DNA from: Winogradskyella aurantiaca
GTDB lineage: Bacteria > Bacteroidota > Bacteroidia > Flavobacteriales > Flavobacteriaceae
Direction of reading: 5' to 3'
DNA: 64,000 nt
Assembly (NCBI RefSeq): GCF_003362725.1
Contig: NZ_QKTV01000006.1
Coordinates: 62,001 to 126,000, forward strand
Shown here: one piece after another, positions 54,748 through 63,965 of the stretch
Position numbering within the stretch: the stretch's first letter is position 1
Layout: every line of letters begins with the position of its first letter
Made by a program: the position numbers and the translations under genes
The notes under the pieces: generated by a model
The model's database searches: none
Told to the model about the DNA's origin: nothing
Seen by the model: only the letters and a program-made list of their open reading frames with translations

Positions 54748-56526
54748 ATGGCCAAGGCATCGGTTTTTAAACGCTTATTGTTATGGAGGTATCGGCATAT
54801 CTCAGGTAAGAACTTTATTTATTTACTGAGCCTGGTTATAGGTCTTCTGGCTGGATTAACTTCGGTAATTCTAAAGAATGTGACATTTGCAATTGAATCT
54901 ATTTTTGAGAAGGTTCTTGTCTTTTCCAATTATCAATTGTATTTCATTCTTCCTTTTTTGGGGTTATTCCTGGTGTACTTATTTGTAAAATATATCTCTA
55001 AGAAACCCGGAGAACATGCCATACCCACCATTTTGTATTCTATATCCAAACGAAACAGCATACTTGATAAACGCAATATTTATTTACCACTTGTAACCGC
55101 TCCACTCACGGTTGGTTTTGGAGGGTCGGTTGGTCTGTTAGGTCCTGCCATTGGATCAGCATCAGCCATTAGCTCAAATCTTGGCAGACTCTTACATATA
55201 GATCGTAAAACCCGAAGTTTGCTCATAGGTTGTGCCGCTTCTGGGGCCATCGCTTCCATTTTCAAATCTCCTATTGCAGCCATCATTTTTGCGATTGAAG
55301 TATTTAGCCTCGATCTAACATTCGCTTCATTATTGCCTTTATTAATGGCCTCTGTATCGTCCGTTATAACCTCTTATTTCTTTCTTGGTGATGAAATATT
55401 ATTTGACTTTAACGTTGCTGAAAAATTTAGGATAAAGGATACGGTTTTTTATCTGGTTTTAGGACTAGGAACTGGTATTGCATCCATCTATTTCTCCAAA
55501 ATCTATTTCGGGGTTACCTCATTATTTAATAAACTAAAAAACAGCAAGCAAAAACTCATGTTTGGAGGTATTGCCATTGGGGTAATGGTTTATTTTATTC
55601 CACCACTCTACGGGGAAGGTCTCGAATTTATAAATGATCTAATGGTGGGTAATGATGCCCATGCTTTAGGAAAGACTCCTTTTAATGAACATCTCAATAA
55701 TATTTGGATTGTCATTGCTTTACTCTTTGGCATCACTGTTTTTAAGGCTGTAGCAATGACAACAACATTTGCTGCCGGCGGAACTGGTGGTATTATCATT
55801 CCCACACTTGTGATGGGAAGTTCATTAGGCAATGTGGTTGCCAAGGTGATAAACAACTGTGGACTGGGCTTTAGTGTTTCGGAAGCCAACTTTACGCTTA
55901 TTGGAATGGCAGGTCTTATCGCTGGGGTGTTACATGCTCCCTTAACTGCCATTTTCTTGATTGCAGAAATTACCGGTGGTTATCAATTATTTGTACCACT
56001 TATGATTACGGCCTCCATGTCTTTCTTAATTAGTAAAAACAATTTAAATCATACGATTTACACCAAAGAACTTGCCGAAAAAGGGGCCCTACTTACCCAG
56101 GACAAAGACAAAAGTGTTCTCACCTTAATGAAACTGGAATCCGTAATTGAAAAAGACTTTTTACCACTGCATCCTGATATGAGTCTTGGACAAATGCTAA
56201 AGCAGGGCGTGGCCAAATCCAATCGAAATATATTTCCTGTCACCGATAGTCAAAACCGATTCTTAGGAATTATATTATTAGACAATATAAGAACAGTCAT
56301 GTTTGATCAATCGTTATACCTGTCTACTACCGTTGAAACTTTTATGATCAAGCCTCCCGATATTATTCACTATGAAACCGATTCGATGGAACGTGTTATG
56401 AAGAAATTTCAAGATTCAGGAGCCTGGAATTTACCGGTTGTGCGAGATCATAAATACTATGGTTTTGTATCTAAATCAAAGTTACTAACGGCCTATCGTA
56501 AAGAATTAATTAATATTACTTCATGA
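54748..56526 (+). CDS. ClC-family anion channel/transporter with CBS domains, gating Glu absent
   Basis: 592-aa membrane protein. The ClC fold is recognised by PGEHAIPTI (89-94), the anion-site helix GGSVGLLGPAIGSASAIS (125-142), GCAASGAIASIFKSPIAAIIFAIEVF (internal Glu184) and FAAGGTGGIIIPTLVMGS. In most relatives the second motif is GREGP, where Glu is the fast gate and proton site; here Leu130 and Leu131 replace Arg and Glu. A tandem pair of CBS-like regions spans about 455-590 (NIFPVTDSQNRFLGIILLD, DSGAWNLPVVRDHKYYGFVSKSKLL). It may be a passive anion channel. Its stop overlaps the next gene by ATGA. Confidence 0.92.
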   Translation: MAKASVFKRLLLWRYRHISGKNFIYLLSLVIGLLAGLTSVILKNVTFAIESIFEKVLVFSNYQLYFILPFLGLFLVYLFVKYISKKPGEHAIPTILYSISKRNSILDKRNIYLPLVTAPLTVGFGGSVGLLGPAIGSASAISSNLGRLLHIDRKTRSLLIGCAASGAIASIFKSPIAAIIFAIEVFSLDLTFASLLPLLMASVSSVITSYFFLGDEILFDFNVAEKFRIKDTVFYLVLGLGTGIASIYFSKIYFGVTSLFNKLKNSKQKLMFGGIAIGVMVYFIPPLYGEGLEFINDLMVGNDAHALGKTPFNEHLNNIWIVIALLFGITVFKAVAMTTTFAAGGTGGIIIPTLVMGSSLGNVVAKVINNCGLGFSVSEANFTLIGMAGLIAGVLHAPLTAIFLIAEITGGYQLFVPLMITASMSFLISKNNLNHTIYTKELAEKGALLTQDKDKSVLTLMKLESVIEKDFLPLHPDMSLGQMLKQGVAKSNRNIFPVTDSQNRFLGIILLDNIRTVMFDQSLYLSTTVETFMIKPPDIIHYETDSMERVMKKFQDSGAWNLPVVRDHKYYGFVSKSKLLTAYRKELINITS

Positions 56527-56765
56527 AACCCATTCATATAATCACTTTGGTACTATTTATCTTATCTATTGCTTTAATTGGATCAGGGTTTTTGATAGAG
56601 ACCGAACACCGTGAAAAGCTCATTGGCTCAGGAGTTTTGGTATTATTCCTACTTGGTTTCCCTTTATTTTCTTATTATCGATGGAAAGGAAAGGATGTAA
56701 AAGACTACATGCTCACTAAGGAAAACCTAGAAAAAATGCGGGAAAATCAAAGAGACGGCAAGTAA
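56523..56765 (+). CDS. Small two-helix membrane protein coupled to the ClC gene
   Basis: 80 aa with two TM helices (IITLVLFILSIALIGSGFLI and LIGSGVLVLFLLGFPLFSYY) and a charged C-terminal tail (LTKENLEKMRENQRDGK). ATGA overlap with the ClC stop points to coordinated synthesis. No family recognised. Confidence 0.75.
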   Translation: MKPIHIITLVLFILSIALIGSGFLIETEHREKLIGSGVLVLFLLGFPLFSYYRWKGKDVKDYMLTKENLEKMRENQRDGK

Positions 56766-56810
56766 TAGTCTAATTTTCAGATTACCAAATATTTAAATAT
56801 TACGATTTAT

Positions 56811-56843
56811 TTGGCTAAGTCCGTTCTTATTGAGTTACCTTTG
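56811..56843 (+). promoter_or_regulatory. Promoter of the cold-shock gene
   Basis: TTG at 56811-56813, 22-nt spacer, perfect -7 box TACCTTTG at 56836-56843. Leader of 23 nt to the ATG. Confidence 0.7.
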
Positions 56844-56866
56844 CGGCATAATTATATTTATTTACA

Positions 56867-57058
56867 ATGACTGGAAAAGTTAAATTTTTTAATGATTCAA
56901 AAGGTTTTGGATTCATTACAAACGACGATACAGGCAAAGATATCTTTGTTCATGTATCAAATCTTAATGGTATGGAATTACGTGAAGGCGATCATGTGTC
57001 TTATACTGAAGAAGAAGGACGCAAGGGCATGGTTGCAACCAATATAGAAATGCTCTAG
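56867..57058 (+). CDS. CspA-family cold-shock protein
   Basis: 63-aa single-stranded nucleic-acid-binding OB fold. RNP1 KGFGFIT (12-18) and RNP2 DIFVHVS are intact. Slightly shorter than E. coli CspA (70). Acts as an RNA chaperone; several paralogues usually occur per genome, so no specific letter is given. Its own promoter and terminator flank it. Confidence 0.96.
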   Translation: MTGKVKFFNDSKGFGFITNDDTGKDIFVHVSNLNGMELREGDHVSYTEEEGRKGMVATNIEML

Positions 57059-57079
57059 AGATTTTTAAATCAAGAAACA

Positions 57080-57106
57080 AGCCTCACTTTAAGTGGGGCT
57101 TTTTTA
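57080..57106 (+). terminator. Terminator after the cold-shock gene
   Basis: AGCCTCACT (57080-57088) with AGTGGGGCT (57092-57100, one T-G pair), 3-nt loop, then TTTTT. Confidence 0.85.
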
Positions 57107-57553
57107 GTTTAATGAACGTTTTTTAACAAAGAAGCTGGTTAACAGACGGCTGCAGTCGTCTTCTAGAACACCCATACTGACCTGTGTTTTAGGATGTAAC
57201 TGGGTTTGTAATTTTCTGAAGCCCCGTTTGTCATCAGAGGCGCCAAACACAATTCGTGAAATCTGGCTCCAGTACAAAGCCCCTGCACACATTTGACAGG
57301 GCTCAAGAGTGACATAAAGGGTACAATTGTTAAGGTATTTACCACCTAAAAAGTTAGTAGCTGCAGTTATGGCTTGCATTTCGGCATGGGCCGTGACATC
57401 ATTTAATTGCTCTGTTAGATTATGTCCTCTTCCAATAATCTGGTTGTCCACAACAATGACAGCACCAACAGGAACTTCATCTTTATCATAAGCTAATTGA
57501 GCCTCTTGCAAGGCCTTTTTCATAAAATAGGCATCGTCAAAAGGCTCAATCAT
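57104..57553 (-). CDS. tadA: tRNA adenosine(34) deaminase / nucleoside deaminase
   Basis: 149-aa cytidine-deaminase-fold enzyme that converts A34 to inosine in tRNA-Arg(ACG). HAEMQAI supplies zinc ligand His56 and catalytic Glu58; PCQMCAGAL gives Cys86 and Cys89. DKRGF late in the chain fits TadA rather than guanine deaminase, but the latter is not fully excluded. Monocistronic by appearance, convergent with the cold-shock gene. Confidence 0.9.
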   Translation of the reverse strand: MIEPFDDAYFMKKALQEAQLAYDKDEVPVGAVIVVDNQIIGRGHNLTEQLNDVTAHAEMQAITAATNFLGGKYLNNCTLYVTLEPCQMCAGALYWSQISRIVFGASDDKRGFRKLQTQLHPKTQVSMGVLEDDCSRLLTSFFVKKRSLN

Positions 57554-57568
57554 GTATGAATATTGTCT

Positions 57569-60172
57569 TTAGTTCTTTATAATCTTATGGTTGTAGGTTA
57601 CCTGATCTCCTTTAATAGTTAAGAAGTAGATACCCGAATTGAATCCTGATATATCAAGTTGATATAAGTCAAATATCTCTGCATTCTTATTAAGAACAAC
57701 TCTTCCATTGATGTCTACAATACGGATGGTCACGTCACCAAGACTTGTCTTAGCATCGATAAATAGTTCTGACTGTGTTGGATTTGGATAAATACTTAAG
57801 GTGTTTTGATCAAACTGACCTGTACTCAATAATTGGTCACAATTTGCTAACGAGGGATCATTAGCCGGTGGCATAGTAAAATCCTCTGTTTGATCTCCTC
57901 TACTTCCTGAGCTACCTTGATCAGCATCAAAGCCCATTCCTCTAGCCGCAAAAACTTCCCAAATCATACATTGATCCTCGCCACCAGTAGTGGCCATATC
58001 AGCCGCTAATAAGGCATCGCGTCCATCTATAAACCCTGGACTACAAGGCTGAAGTTTAAGACCATCAATCACCAATTTCATTACCTTATTATTTCCACCA
58101 TCACCATTGTAGAAGTCCGAATCAAAACCATATTTATCAATATAGGCCCATGTTAAGTCCCATAAAGCTGTTGCCCATACGAATCCGACACCATGCGGTA
58201 CGCTCACCCCGGCCTCATTGGTATTAGCATAAGTGAATCCATTAACACCGGTATTAGTAGTATAAGGGGCAGGTCGTATTCCAACTCCATCTGTTGGCTG
58301 GCCTGTTGGGAAGGTGCCAATACCTCTAATTTTTTCGGCTGTATCTTCATCTCTCATGGTAAGCATTAGTCCAAACCAGTCAGACCAACCTTCGCCCATT
58401 TGCTCTAAATTTTGTAAACATGTAAAAGCAAAAGAACCGCCTGTTAACCTGTTTGAAATTCCATGACCATACTCATGAGCGATAATTCCATTATCAAAAT
58501 CTCCATCGATAAGGTCTGGGCCTCTCATAGTAAAGGAAAGGGATTGATTATTTTCCAATGCCGCGATTATGGCCTCGCCATCTGCCTGATTAATCATAAC
58601 CGATGGGATAGTTACGGCACCACCTTCAGCCCCTGGGCCCATTGATATTGGATCACCTGCTACATTGTTTACCATGACAACGGCTACTGCCCCAGCATTT
58701 TGAGCCTTCAGTATTTTCGAACCAAATTCACACTCACCTCGGCGAATTACTGCTATTCTCCCATTAAGTTGAGCACTATTGGTGATCGTTTGACAAATGT
58801 CATTAAAATCGCTGGTGCCATCCTGAGCCAATGCGAGATTGGCAGTTAATGGCTGTGTTAATACCTCTCCAAAAGCCGCTGGTACCACATCGTAATCTCC
58901 AGCAAGAGCGCCGTTGTTCACTGAACTTGGATTGGAAGCACCAATCCACAAGAACATCTGCATTCTTGGGCTAGCCCCATCACCTGGGGTTCCAAAATTG
59001 GCATTATTAAATCCGTTACCGTCCTGAGCATCGGCAATCACAAAATCTCGATCTCCAAAACTTCCATCGTAATTCTTTGCTTGGAAGTTTCCAGAAGCTT
59101 CATCAAACCCCTGCTTATACCAAACGTCATGCATGATATTGTTCCAATAGAACAAATTGGTAATGGCCGCATCTTCATAATCGATAGGAGAGTCATTTAA
59201 ATCAAGACTGTAATCAAATGTCAAGGTATTTCCACCATCGGGGGCATAACCACCTAAGTTATTGGCATCTCTGTCTTCTCTTGCCCATACATTATTCCCA
59301 CGAGTAATCGTAAACTCTGGCCCATCAACGCCATCATTGTCGTGCCATCCAAATGGACTAGCATCAGGATCAGAAGGATCGCTAACTAGGGCCCTGTTGC
59401 CATGATTTGGGCTTTCCACAGGCATGGGGTATACGTTATAGGTTGCGGCATCCCCAAGCATTGGTGCTGGTGCAAAGGCCTCAAATACATTGTGCTCTTT
59501 ATGACTTTTATGCCCTTCTGGATGTCCAAAATTACAGGTCAGGATTAAGTCGAACTGCTCAATCATGTTATTGTTCATGGCATCCATTCTAATACTCCAC
59601 CAGTGCGAATTATCATCTAAATAGATGGTGAAATCCCATGCCAATCGTAGTTGTCCATCAACTTCAACATAAACCAGTTCTGCCTCAATAGGAGACGAGA
59701 CTAAATCGCCAGCTAAAAATTGATATGAATTACCATTAGCCTCTGCCTCGGTAAAAGTACCTGCACCCAGATTCAGCATCCAATTAACCTGATTAAGAGC
59801 GGACTTAACATCATTAGCTGGTGAAACAGCATTAACCTTCTGATTTGCATTATTCTTAATACGGTTGGCAAAGTAAAACACCTTACCATCTTTCAAGGCG
59901 ACTGATGAAATTCCATTATGTATGCGAATTCCATTGTGCGCCTGATTGAGGTACAAATGGGTGATTTTGGTAGTTTTGGAATAAAACTGATTAGTAATTC
60001 GAAGATCTTCAATATCACGATCTGCAAAACCATATCGCGATTTCTGACCGTCTAAATAGGAATAAACTAAATCGGCATGCTCTGATTCAGAAAGTTTATT
60101 CTGTGCTACAATTAAGGTCTGCCCAAGAGCAAAAAAGGCAATTAATGCCAGGAAAGGAATTTTTCTTTTCAT
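57569..60172 (-). CDS. Secreted M36 (fungalysin) metallopeptidase with PA domain and T9SS sorting signal
   Basis: 867 aa from ATG 60172, giving signal peptide FLALIAFFALGQTLIVAQ. Propeptide (FTP-like) about 20-200, M36 catalytic domain with zinc site HEYGH (His566, Glu567, His570) and the downstream GEGWSDWFGLM supplying the third ligand, interrupted by a PA domain (about 410-540, GRIAVIRRGECEFGSKILKAQNAGAVAVVMVNN). The C-terminus is a type A T9SS sorting domain (LSIYPNPTQSELFI ... NHKIIKN). An extracellular protease, likely feeding on protein; propeptide cleavage should activate it. Confidence 0.94.
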   Translation of the reverse strand: MKRKIPFLALIAFFALGQTLIVAQNKLSESEHADLVYSYLDGQKSRYGFADRDIEDLRITNQFYSKTTKITHLYLNQAHNGIRIHNGISSVALKDGKVFYFANRIKNNANQKVNAVSPANDVKSALNQVNWMLNLGAGTFTEAEANGNSYQFLAGDLVSSPIEAELVYVEVDGQLRLAWDFTIYLDDNSHWWSIRMDAMNNNMIEQFDLILTCNFGHPEGHKSHKEHNVFEAFAPAPMLGDAATYNVYPMPVESPNHGNRALVSDPSDPDASPFGWHDNDGVDGPEFTITRGNNVWAREDRDANNLGGYAPDGGNTLTFDYSLDLNDSPIDYEDAAITNLFYWNNIMHDVWYKQGFDEASGNFQAKNYDGSFGDRDFVIADAQDGNGFNNANFGTPGDGASPRMQMFLWIGASNPSSVNNGALAGDYDVVPAAFGEVLTQPLTANLALAQDGTSDFNDICQTITNSAQLNGRIAVIRRGECEFGSKILKAQNAGAVAVVMVNNVAGDPISMGPGAEGGAVTIPSVMINQADGEAIIAALENNQSLSFTMRGPDLIDGDFDNGIIAHEYGHGISNRLTGGSFAFTCLQNLEQMGEGWSDWFGLMLTMRDEDTAEKIRGIGTFPTGQPTDGVGIRPAPYTTNTGVNGFTYANTNEAGVSVPHGVGFVWATALWDLTWAYIDKYGFDSDFYNGDGGNNKVMKLVIDGLKLQPCSPGFIDGRDALLAADMATTGGEDQCMIWEVFAARGMGFDADQGSSGSRGDQTEDFTMPPANDPSLANCDQLLSTGQFDQNTLSIYPNPTQSELFIDAKTSLGDVTIRIVDINGRVVLNKNAEIFDLYQLDISGFNSGIYFLTIKGDQVTYNHKIIKN

Positions 60173-60224
60173 GTTTCGGTTTTTATTATCCAGAGTAAGG
60201 AGACCCTGGCCCACAATTTTGTCA

Positions 60225-60232
60225 CAAAAATA
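60225..60232 (-). promoter_or_regulatory. -7 box of the M36 peptidase gene
   Basis: TATTTTTG on the minus strand, 52 nt before the ATG. Confidence 0.45.
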
Positions 60233-60373
60233 AAAAAATTAAGAATAACTATACATATTGATAATATTAGGATTACAAATGTCCTAAAGTGGAAATAATT
60301 AACCCCTAATTAAAGAAATTATGCATTTGAATATTTGACACTTTCAACCTTACCTCATCCTTAATAATCTTTG

Positions 60374-60381
60374 TAATTTCG
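60374..60381 (+). promoter_or_regulatory. -7 box of dxs, leaderless-type spacing
   Basis: TAATTTCG (TAnnTTTG with one change) ends 4 nt before the dxs ATG. Confidence 0.5.
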
Positions 60382-60385
60382 CAAA

Positions 60386-62170
60386 ATGAAGACGGGTTTA
60401 CTGGCACAAATTAACACTCCTAAAGATCTAAGAACACTTGATCCAGAACAATTACCAGACTTAGCGAAAGAGTTAAGACAATTTATTATTGATATAGTCG
60501 CTTCCAAAGAAGGACACCTCGGAGCAAGTCTTGGTGTAGTTGAATTAAGTATCGCTTTGCATTACAGTTTTAACACACCCCATGACTTGCTGATTTGGGA
60601 TGTTGGTCATCAGGCCTACGGTCATAAAATACTAACCGACAGAAAAGACCTATTTCATTCCAACAGACAGTTAAATGGTCTCAGTGGCTTTCCCAAACGC
60701 TCAGAGAGTATTTACGACGCTTTCGGTGTGGGGCATTCATCGACTTCGATTTCAGCAATTCTTGGTATGGCCATTGCGTCCAAGATCAAAGGTGAAAATA
60801 AAGAACATATAGCCGTTATTGGAGATGCTTCTATCGCCAGTGGAATGGCCTTTGAGGGCATGAATCATGCAGGTGTTACCAATGCCAATATCCTAATTAT
60901 CTTAAATGATAATGCCATTGGTATTGATCCTAGCGTAGGAGCCTTAAAAAACTATTTGACCAATGTCAAAAATGGAGCGGTGCATCAGGATAATATTTTT
61001 GAAGCCTTAAACTTCAATTATTCGGGTCCCGTTGATGGCCATAATATTGATGCGCTTTTGAGGGAATTTACACGCTTAAAAACCATAGGAGGCCCACGGT
61101 TACTTCATATTGTCACCACCAAAGGTAAAGGGCTAAAACCGGCGGAATTAGATCAAGTCACCTATCACGCTCCAGGAAAGTTTGATGCCTTAACGGGCAA
61201 ATTAAACCGTCCTTCGGTTCCATCAACATTGCCTAAATTTCAGGATGTCTTTGGAAAGACGCTTTTAGAATTAGCGAAAACAAATGAAAAGATTGTTGGT
61301 ATTACACCAGCCATGCCAACCGGATCATCTCTGAAGCTCATGATGGATGAAATTCCAGAGCGGGCATTTGATGTTGGAATTGCAGAACAGCACGCGGTAA
61401 CCTTAGCAGCAGGAATGGCCGCTGAAGGTCTCATCGTGTATTGTAATATCTACTCTACCTTTCTTCAACGGGCTTATGATCAGGTGATACATGATGTAGC
61501 CCTTCAAAAACTGCCTGTCATATTTTGTCTGGACAGGGCTGGCTTGGTAGGACAAGACGGCTCAACCCATCATGGGGTTTTTGACATTGCTTATCTAAGA
61601 TGTGTACCTAACTTGACTATTGCAACTCCCGCTAATGCCATTGAATTACGCCAACTTCTTTACACGGTTCAACTGGGTATTAAACAACCCATTGCCATCA
61701 GGTATCCAAGAGGGCGCGATACTATTGAAGCTTGGCAGGTCCCCTTTGAAGCCATGGAGATTGGTAAATCTGCTAGAATTAAAGAAGGATCTCAAATAGC
61801 AGTTTTAAGCTTTGGAACCATTGCTAAAAATGTTAGCAAGGCTATTACGAGCCTATCAGAGGCGGCTCAAATTGCGCATTACAATATGAGATTTGTATCT
61901 CCAATGGATGCCGCTGCGCTTCACAATATATGCAGAAAGTACCGAGCAATTATAACTGTAGAAGATGGTGTGATTTCTGGAGGCGCCGGTACAGCAGTCC
62001 TTGAATTTCTGAATACCAATAATTATTCCTTACCATGTAAAATCCTAGGGATTCCAGATCGATTTATCGAACATGGTAGTATAGAAGAATTACAGAAAAC
62101 GGTGGGCTTAGATCCTAACAGTCTGGCCATTGAAATTAAGACCTTACTCAATTGCGTCCATAGTCGCTAA
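60386..62170 (+). CDS. dxs: 1-deoxy-D-xylulose-5-phosphate synthase
   Basis: First enzyme of the MEP isoprenoid pathway, ThDP-dependent, joining pyruvate and glyceraldehyde 3-phosphate. 594 aa, a little shorter than E. coli Dxs (620). IWDVGHQAYGHKILTDR, GHSSTSISAILGMA, the ThDP/Mg motif GDASIASGMAFEGMNHAG with ILNDNAIGIDPSVGALKNYL, and GIAEQHAVTLAAGMA with the catalytic Glu. Its last 27 bp overlap the convergent small membrane ORF. Confidence 0.96.
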   Translation: MKTGLLAQINTPKDLRTLDPEQLPDLAKELRQFIIDIVASKEGHLGASLGVVELSIALHYSFNTPHDLLIWDVGHQAYGHKILTDRKDLFHSNRQLNGLSGFPKRSESIYDAFGVGHSSTSISAILGMAIASKIKGENKEHIAVIGDASIASGMAFEGMNHAGVTNANILIILNDNAIGIDPSVGALKNYLTNVKNGAVHQDNIFEALNFNYSGPVDGHNIDALLREFTRLKTIGGPRLLHIVTTKGKGLKPAELDQVTYHAPGKFDALTGKLNRPSVPSTLPKFQDVFGKTLLELAKTNEKIVGITPAMPTGSSLKLMMDEIPERAFDVGIAEQHAVTLAAGMAAEGLIVYCNIYSTFLQRAYDQVIHDVALQKLPVIFCLDRAGLVGQDGSTHHGVFDIAYLRCVPNLTIATPANAIELRQLLYTVQLGIKQPIAIRYPRGRDTIEAWQVPFEAMEIGKSARIKEGSQIAVLSFGTIAKNVSKAITSLSEAAQIAHYNMRFVSPMDAAALHNICRKYRAIITVEDGVISGGAGTAVLEFLNTNNYSLPCKILGIPDRFIEHGSIEELQKTVGLDPNSLAIEIKTLLNCVHSR

Positions 62171-62341
62171 GTCGGACTTTGGTTCTTCTTTCAATTCAAT
62201 TTCAACCATTTGAGGTGAATCCGAATCGTTCTCTGGCCTGGTGTAATCATCAATTAAAATTAGAAGCACAATAGCCATAAAAAATACCATAAAAGCACCT
62301 GGGGCATTGTCTTTCATAATGGTTAGATTTGGGTTAATCAT
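62144..62341 (-). CDS. Small single-pass membrane protein, 3' end overlapping dxs
   Basis: 65 aa from ATG 62341 (ATG 62317 would give 57 aa). One TM helix (GAFMVFFMAIVLLILIDDY) followed by an acidic tail (MVEIELKEEPKSDLATMDAIE). The 27-bp overlap with the dxs 3' end is in a different frame on the opposite strand. The 15-bp core of the 31-bp repeat lies 39 nt upstream of its start. Coding status probable, function unknown. Confidence 0.6.
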   Translation of the reverse strand: MINPNLTIMKDNAPGAFMVFFMAIVLLILIDDYTRPENDSDSPQMVEIELKEEPKSDLATMDAIE

Positions 62342-62379
62342 GCTCAATATGGGCAAAATATCGATATAAAACAAATTTT

Positions 62380-62394
62380 ATCGATGAAATGCAC
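62380..62394 (-). repeat. Third copy of the 15-bp repeat core
   Basis: GTGCATTTCATCGAT on the minus strand, identical to the core of the two 31-bp repeats at 9.3-9.5 kb; flanks differ. Confidence 0.55.
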
Positions 62395-62414
62395 GTTCCG
62401 GGCCGATTGCACTA

Positions 62415-63755
62415 CTAAAGAGAAGTCCCTTGAAGTCTGTGATACATTTCCATGGCCTTAGAATCCGATAAGGAAGCTACGAAGCTGCATATGGCCAATA
62501 GATTTTTATAGAGCGATTCGTTTTCAAAGGTGACTGCTGATGGTAAGGTTTGTAAAATCAGCTTATCGTAATTGGTTAGCTTACCATTGTAATAGTTAAA
62601 GGCAGAGTCTGCATATTGGGCAATTAGTCCCGACAACACCTTGTATCCCGAAATTTCTTTGTTAATGACTTCTTCTGACTGATAGATATTGCTGACACTC
62701 AACTTGATAATATCATCAATTTGAGCTGAATATTTTGACTTATCCATTAAAGACACATCAAATTCACCTTTTAATATCAGCTCTTCATTCTCCATAAATA
62801 TTTGGACAGCCTCATCAATCAAAGTACTAATGGCCAAAGCCCTTAGGTAAGCTACTCTATCTGTTGTATTGGATAAATCATGATATTTACTAGTATTAAT
62901 CCGATCTCGTACAAGATTAATTAGATACTCCAGTGCATACTCCTCAGGTATCAAACCGAGGTTAATACCGTCTTCAAAATCTATTACCGTATAACAGATG
63001 TCATCAGCTGCTTCCACCAAATAGGTCAGTGGATGCCTTCCATAACTTAAATGGTCCTGATGCCTTTTATGCAACCCAAGCTCTTGAGCAACATCTTCAA
63101 AATCTGATTTTTGATCCTGAAAAACACCATATTTCTTATCGGCAATATGAGATGTCGGTTTTTTGGGTAAGGATTCTTTAGGGTATTTCATAAAGGCGCC
63201 CAAAGTGGCATAACTCAATCGAAGACCACCGAGCATTCCCTGCCGGTCTTCGGTCAAGATCTTAAAGCCATTGGCATTACCTTCAAAATCACACAGATCC
63301 TGATATTCCTTATCTGTTAGATGGGCCTTGAACCCTTTTCCTTCACCATTTTCAAAATAGGCACCAATAGCCTTTTCTCCAGAGTGTCCGAAGGGTGGAT
63401 TACCTATATCGTGTGCCAAGGCTGCGGCGGCAACAATAGCTCCAAAATCATTGAACTGATACCCATGAACATTTTGCAGGTGTGGATGCTTTTTAAGAAT
63501 CTCTTTTCCAACTAATCTTCCAAGGGACCGTCCAACCACACTCACCTCAAGACTATGAGTTAATCTGGTATGAACAAAATCGGTCTTAGAGAGGGGAACC
63601 ACCTGCGTTTTATCCTGCAGGCTTCTAAAGGCTGCCGAAAAAATTACGCGATCATAATCCACCTCAAACCCTAAACGTGTTTCATCCTGTTCATTGCGTA
63701 AACGTTTATGAATATCCCCAGATCTTTTAAGAGAAAGTAGCTGTTCCCAGTTCAT
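62415..63755 (-). CDS. dgt: Deoxyguanosinetriphosphate triphosphohydrolase-like protein (dGTPase)
   Basis: HD-domain dNTP triphosphohydrolase that lowers dNTP pools. 446 aa from ATG 63755; the frame to TTG 63773 adds MHQINF and is less likely. TRLTHSLEV supplies His67, AALAHDIGNPPFGHSGEK the His115-Asp116 pair, and YLVEAADDICYTVIDFEDG a further Asp. Sequence is of the long dGTPase type with an extended helical C-terminus. Specificity for dGTP versus general dNTP is not decidable. Confidence 0.92.
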   Translation of the reverse strand: MNWEQLLSLKRSGDIHKRLRNEQDETRLGFEVDYDRVIFSAAFRSLQDKTQVVPLSKTDFVHTRLTHSLEVSVVGRSLGRLVGKEILKKHPHLQNVHGYQFNDFGAIVAAAALAHDIGNPPFGHSGEKAIGAYFENGEGKGFKAHLTDKEYQDLCDFEGNANGFKILTEDRQGMLGGLRLSYATLGAFMKYPKESLPKKPTSHIADKKYGVFQDQKSDFEDVAQELGLHKRHQDHLSYGRHPLTYLVEAADDICYTVIDFEDGINLGLIPEEYALEYLINLVRDRINTSKYHDLSNTTDRVAYLRALAISTLIDEAVQIFMENEELILKGEFDVSLMDKSKYSAQIDDIIKLSVSNIYQSEEVINKEISGYKVLSGLIAQYADSAFNYYNGKLTNYDKLILQTLPSAVTFENESLYKNLLAICSFVASLSDSKAMEMYHRLQGTSL

Positions 63756-63965
63756 GAAATTAATTTGATGCAATATAAGTATCCATTTATTTCAATTGCT
63801 ACAGAGCAGGTTAATTTTTGAATGTTAAGAAAACATCTCCCTAAGCTTTTGCGGCTTAACAATTAAGACATTTTCAAGAAACTTTTTAATCACAATCACT
63901 TAAAATTCAAGTAACCTCAATGCTTGGTTTTCGCATTTAATTTGCAGCATCAATTTAATGAGATA

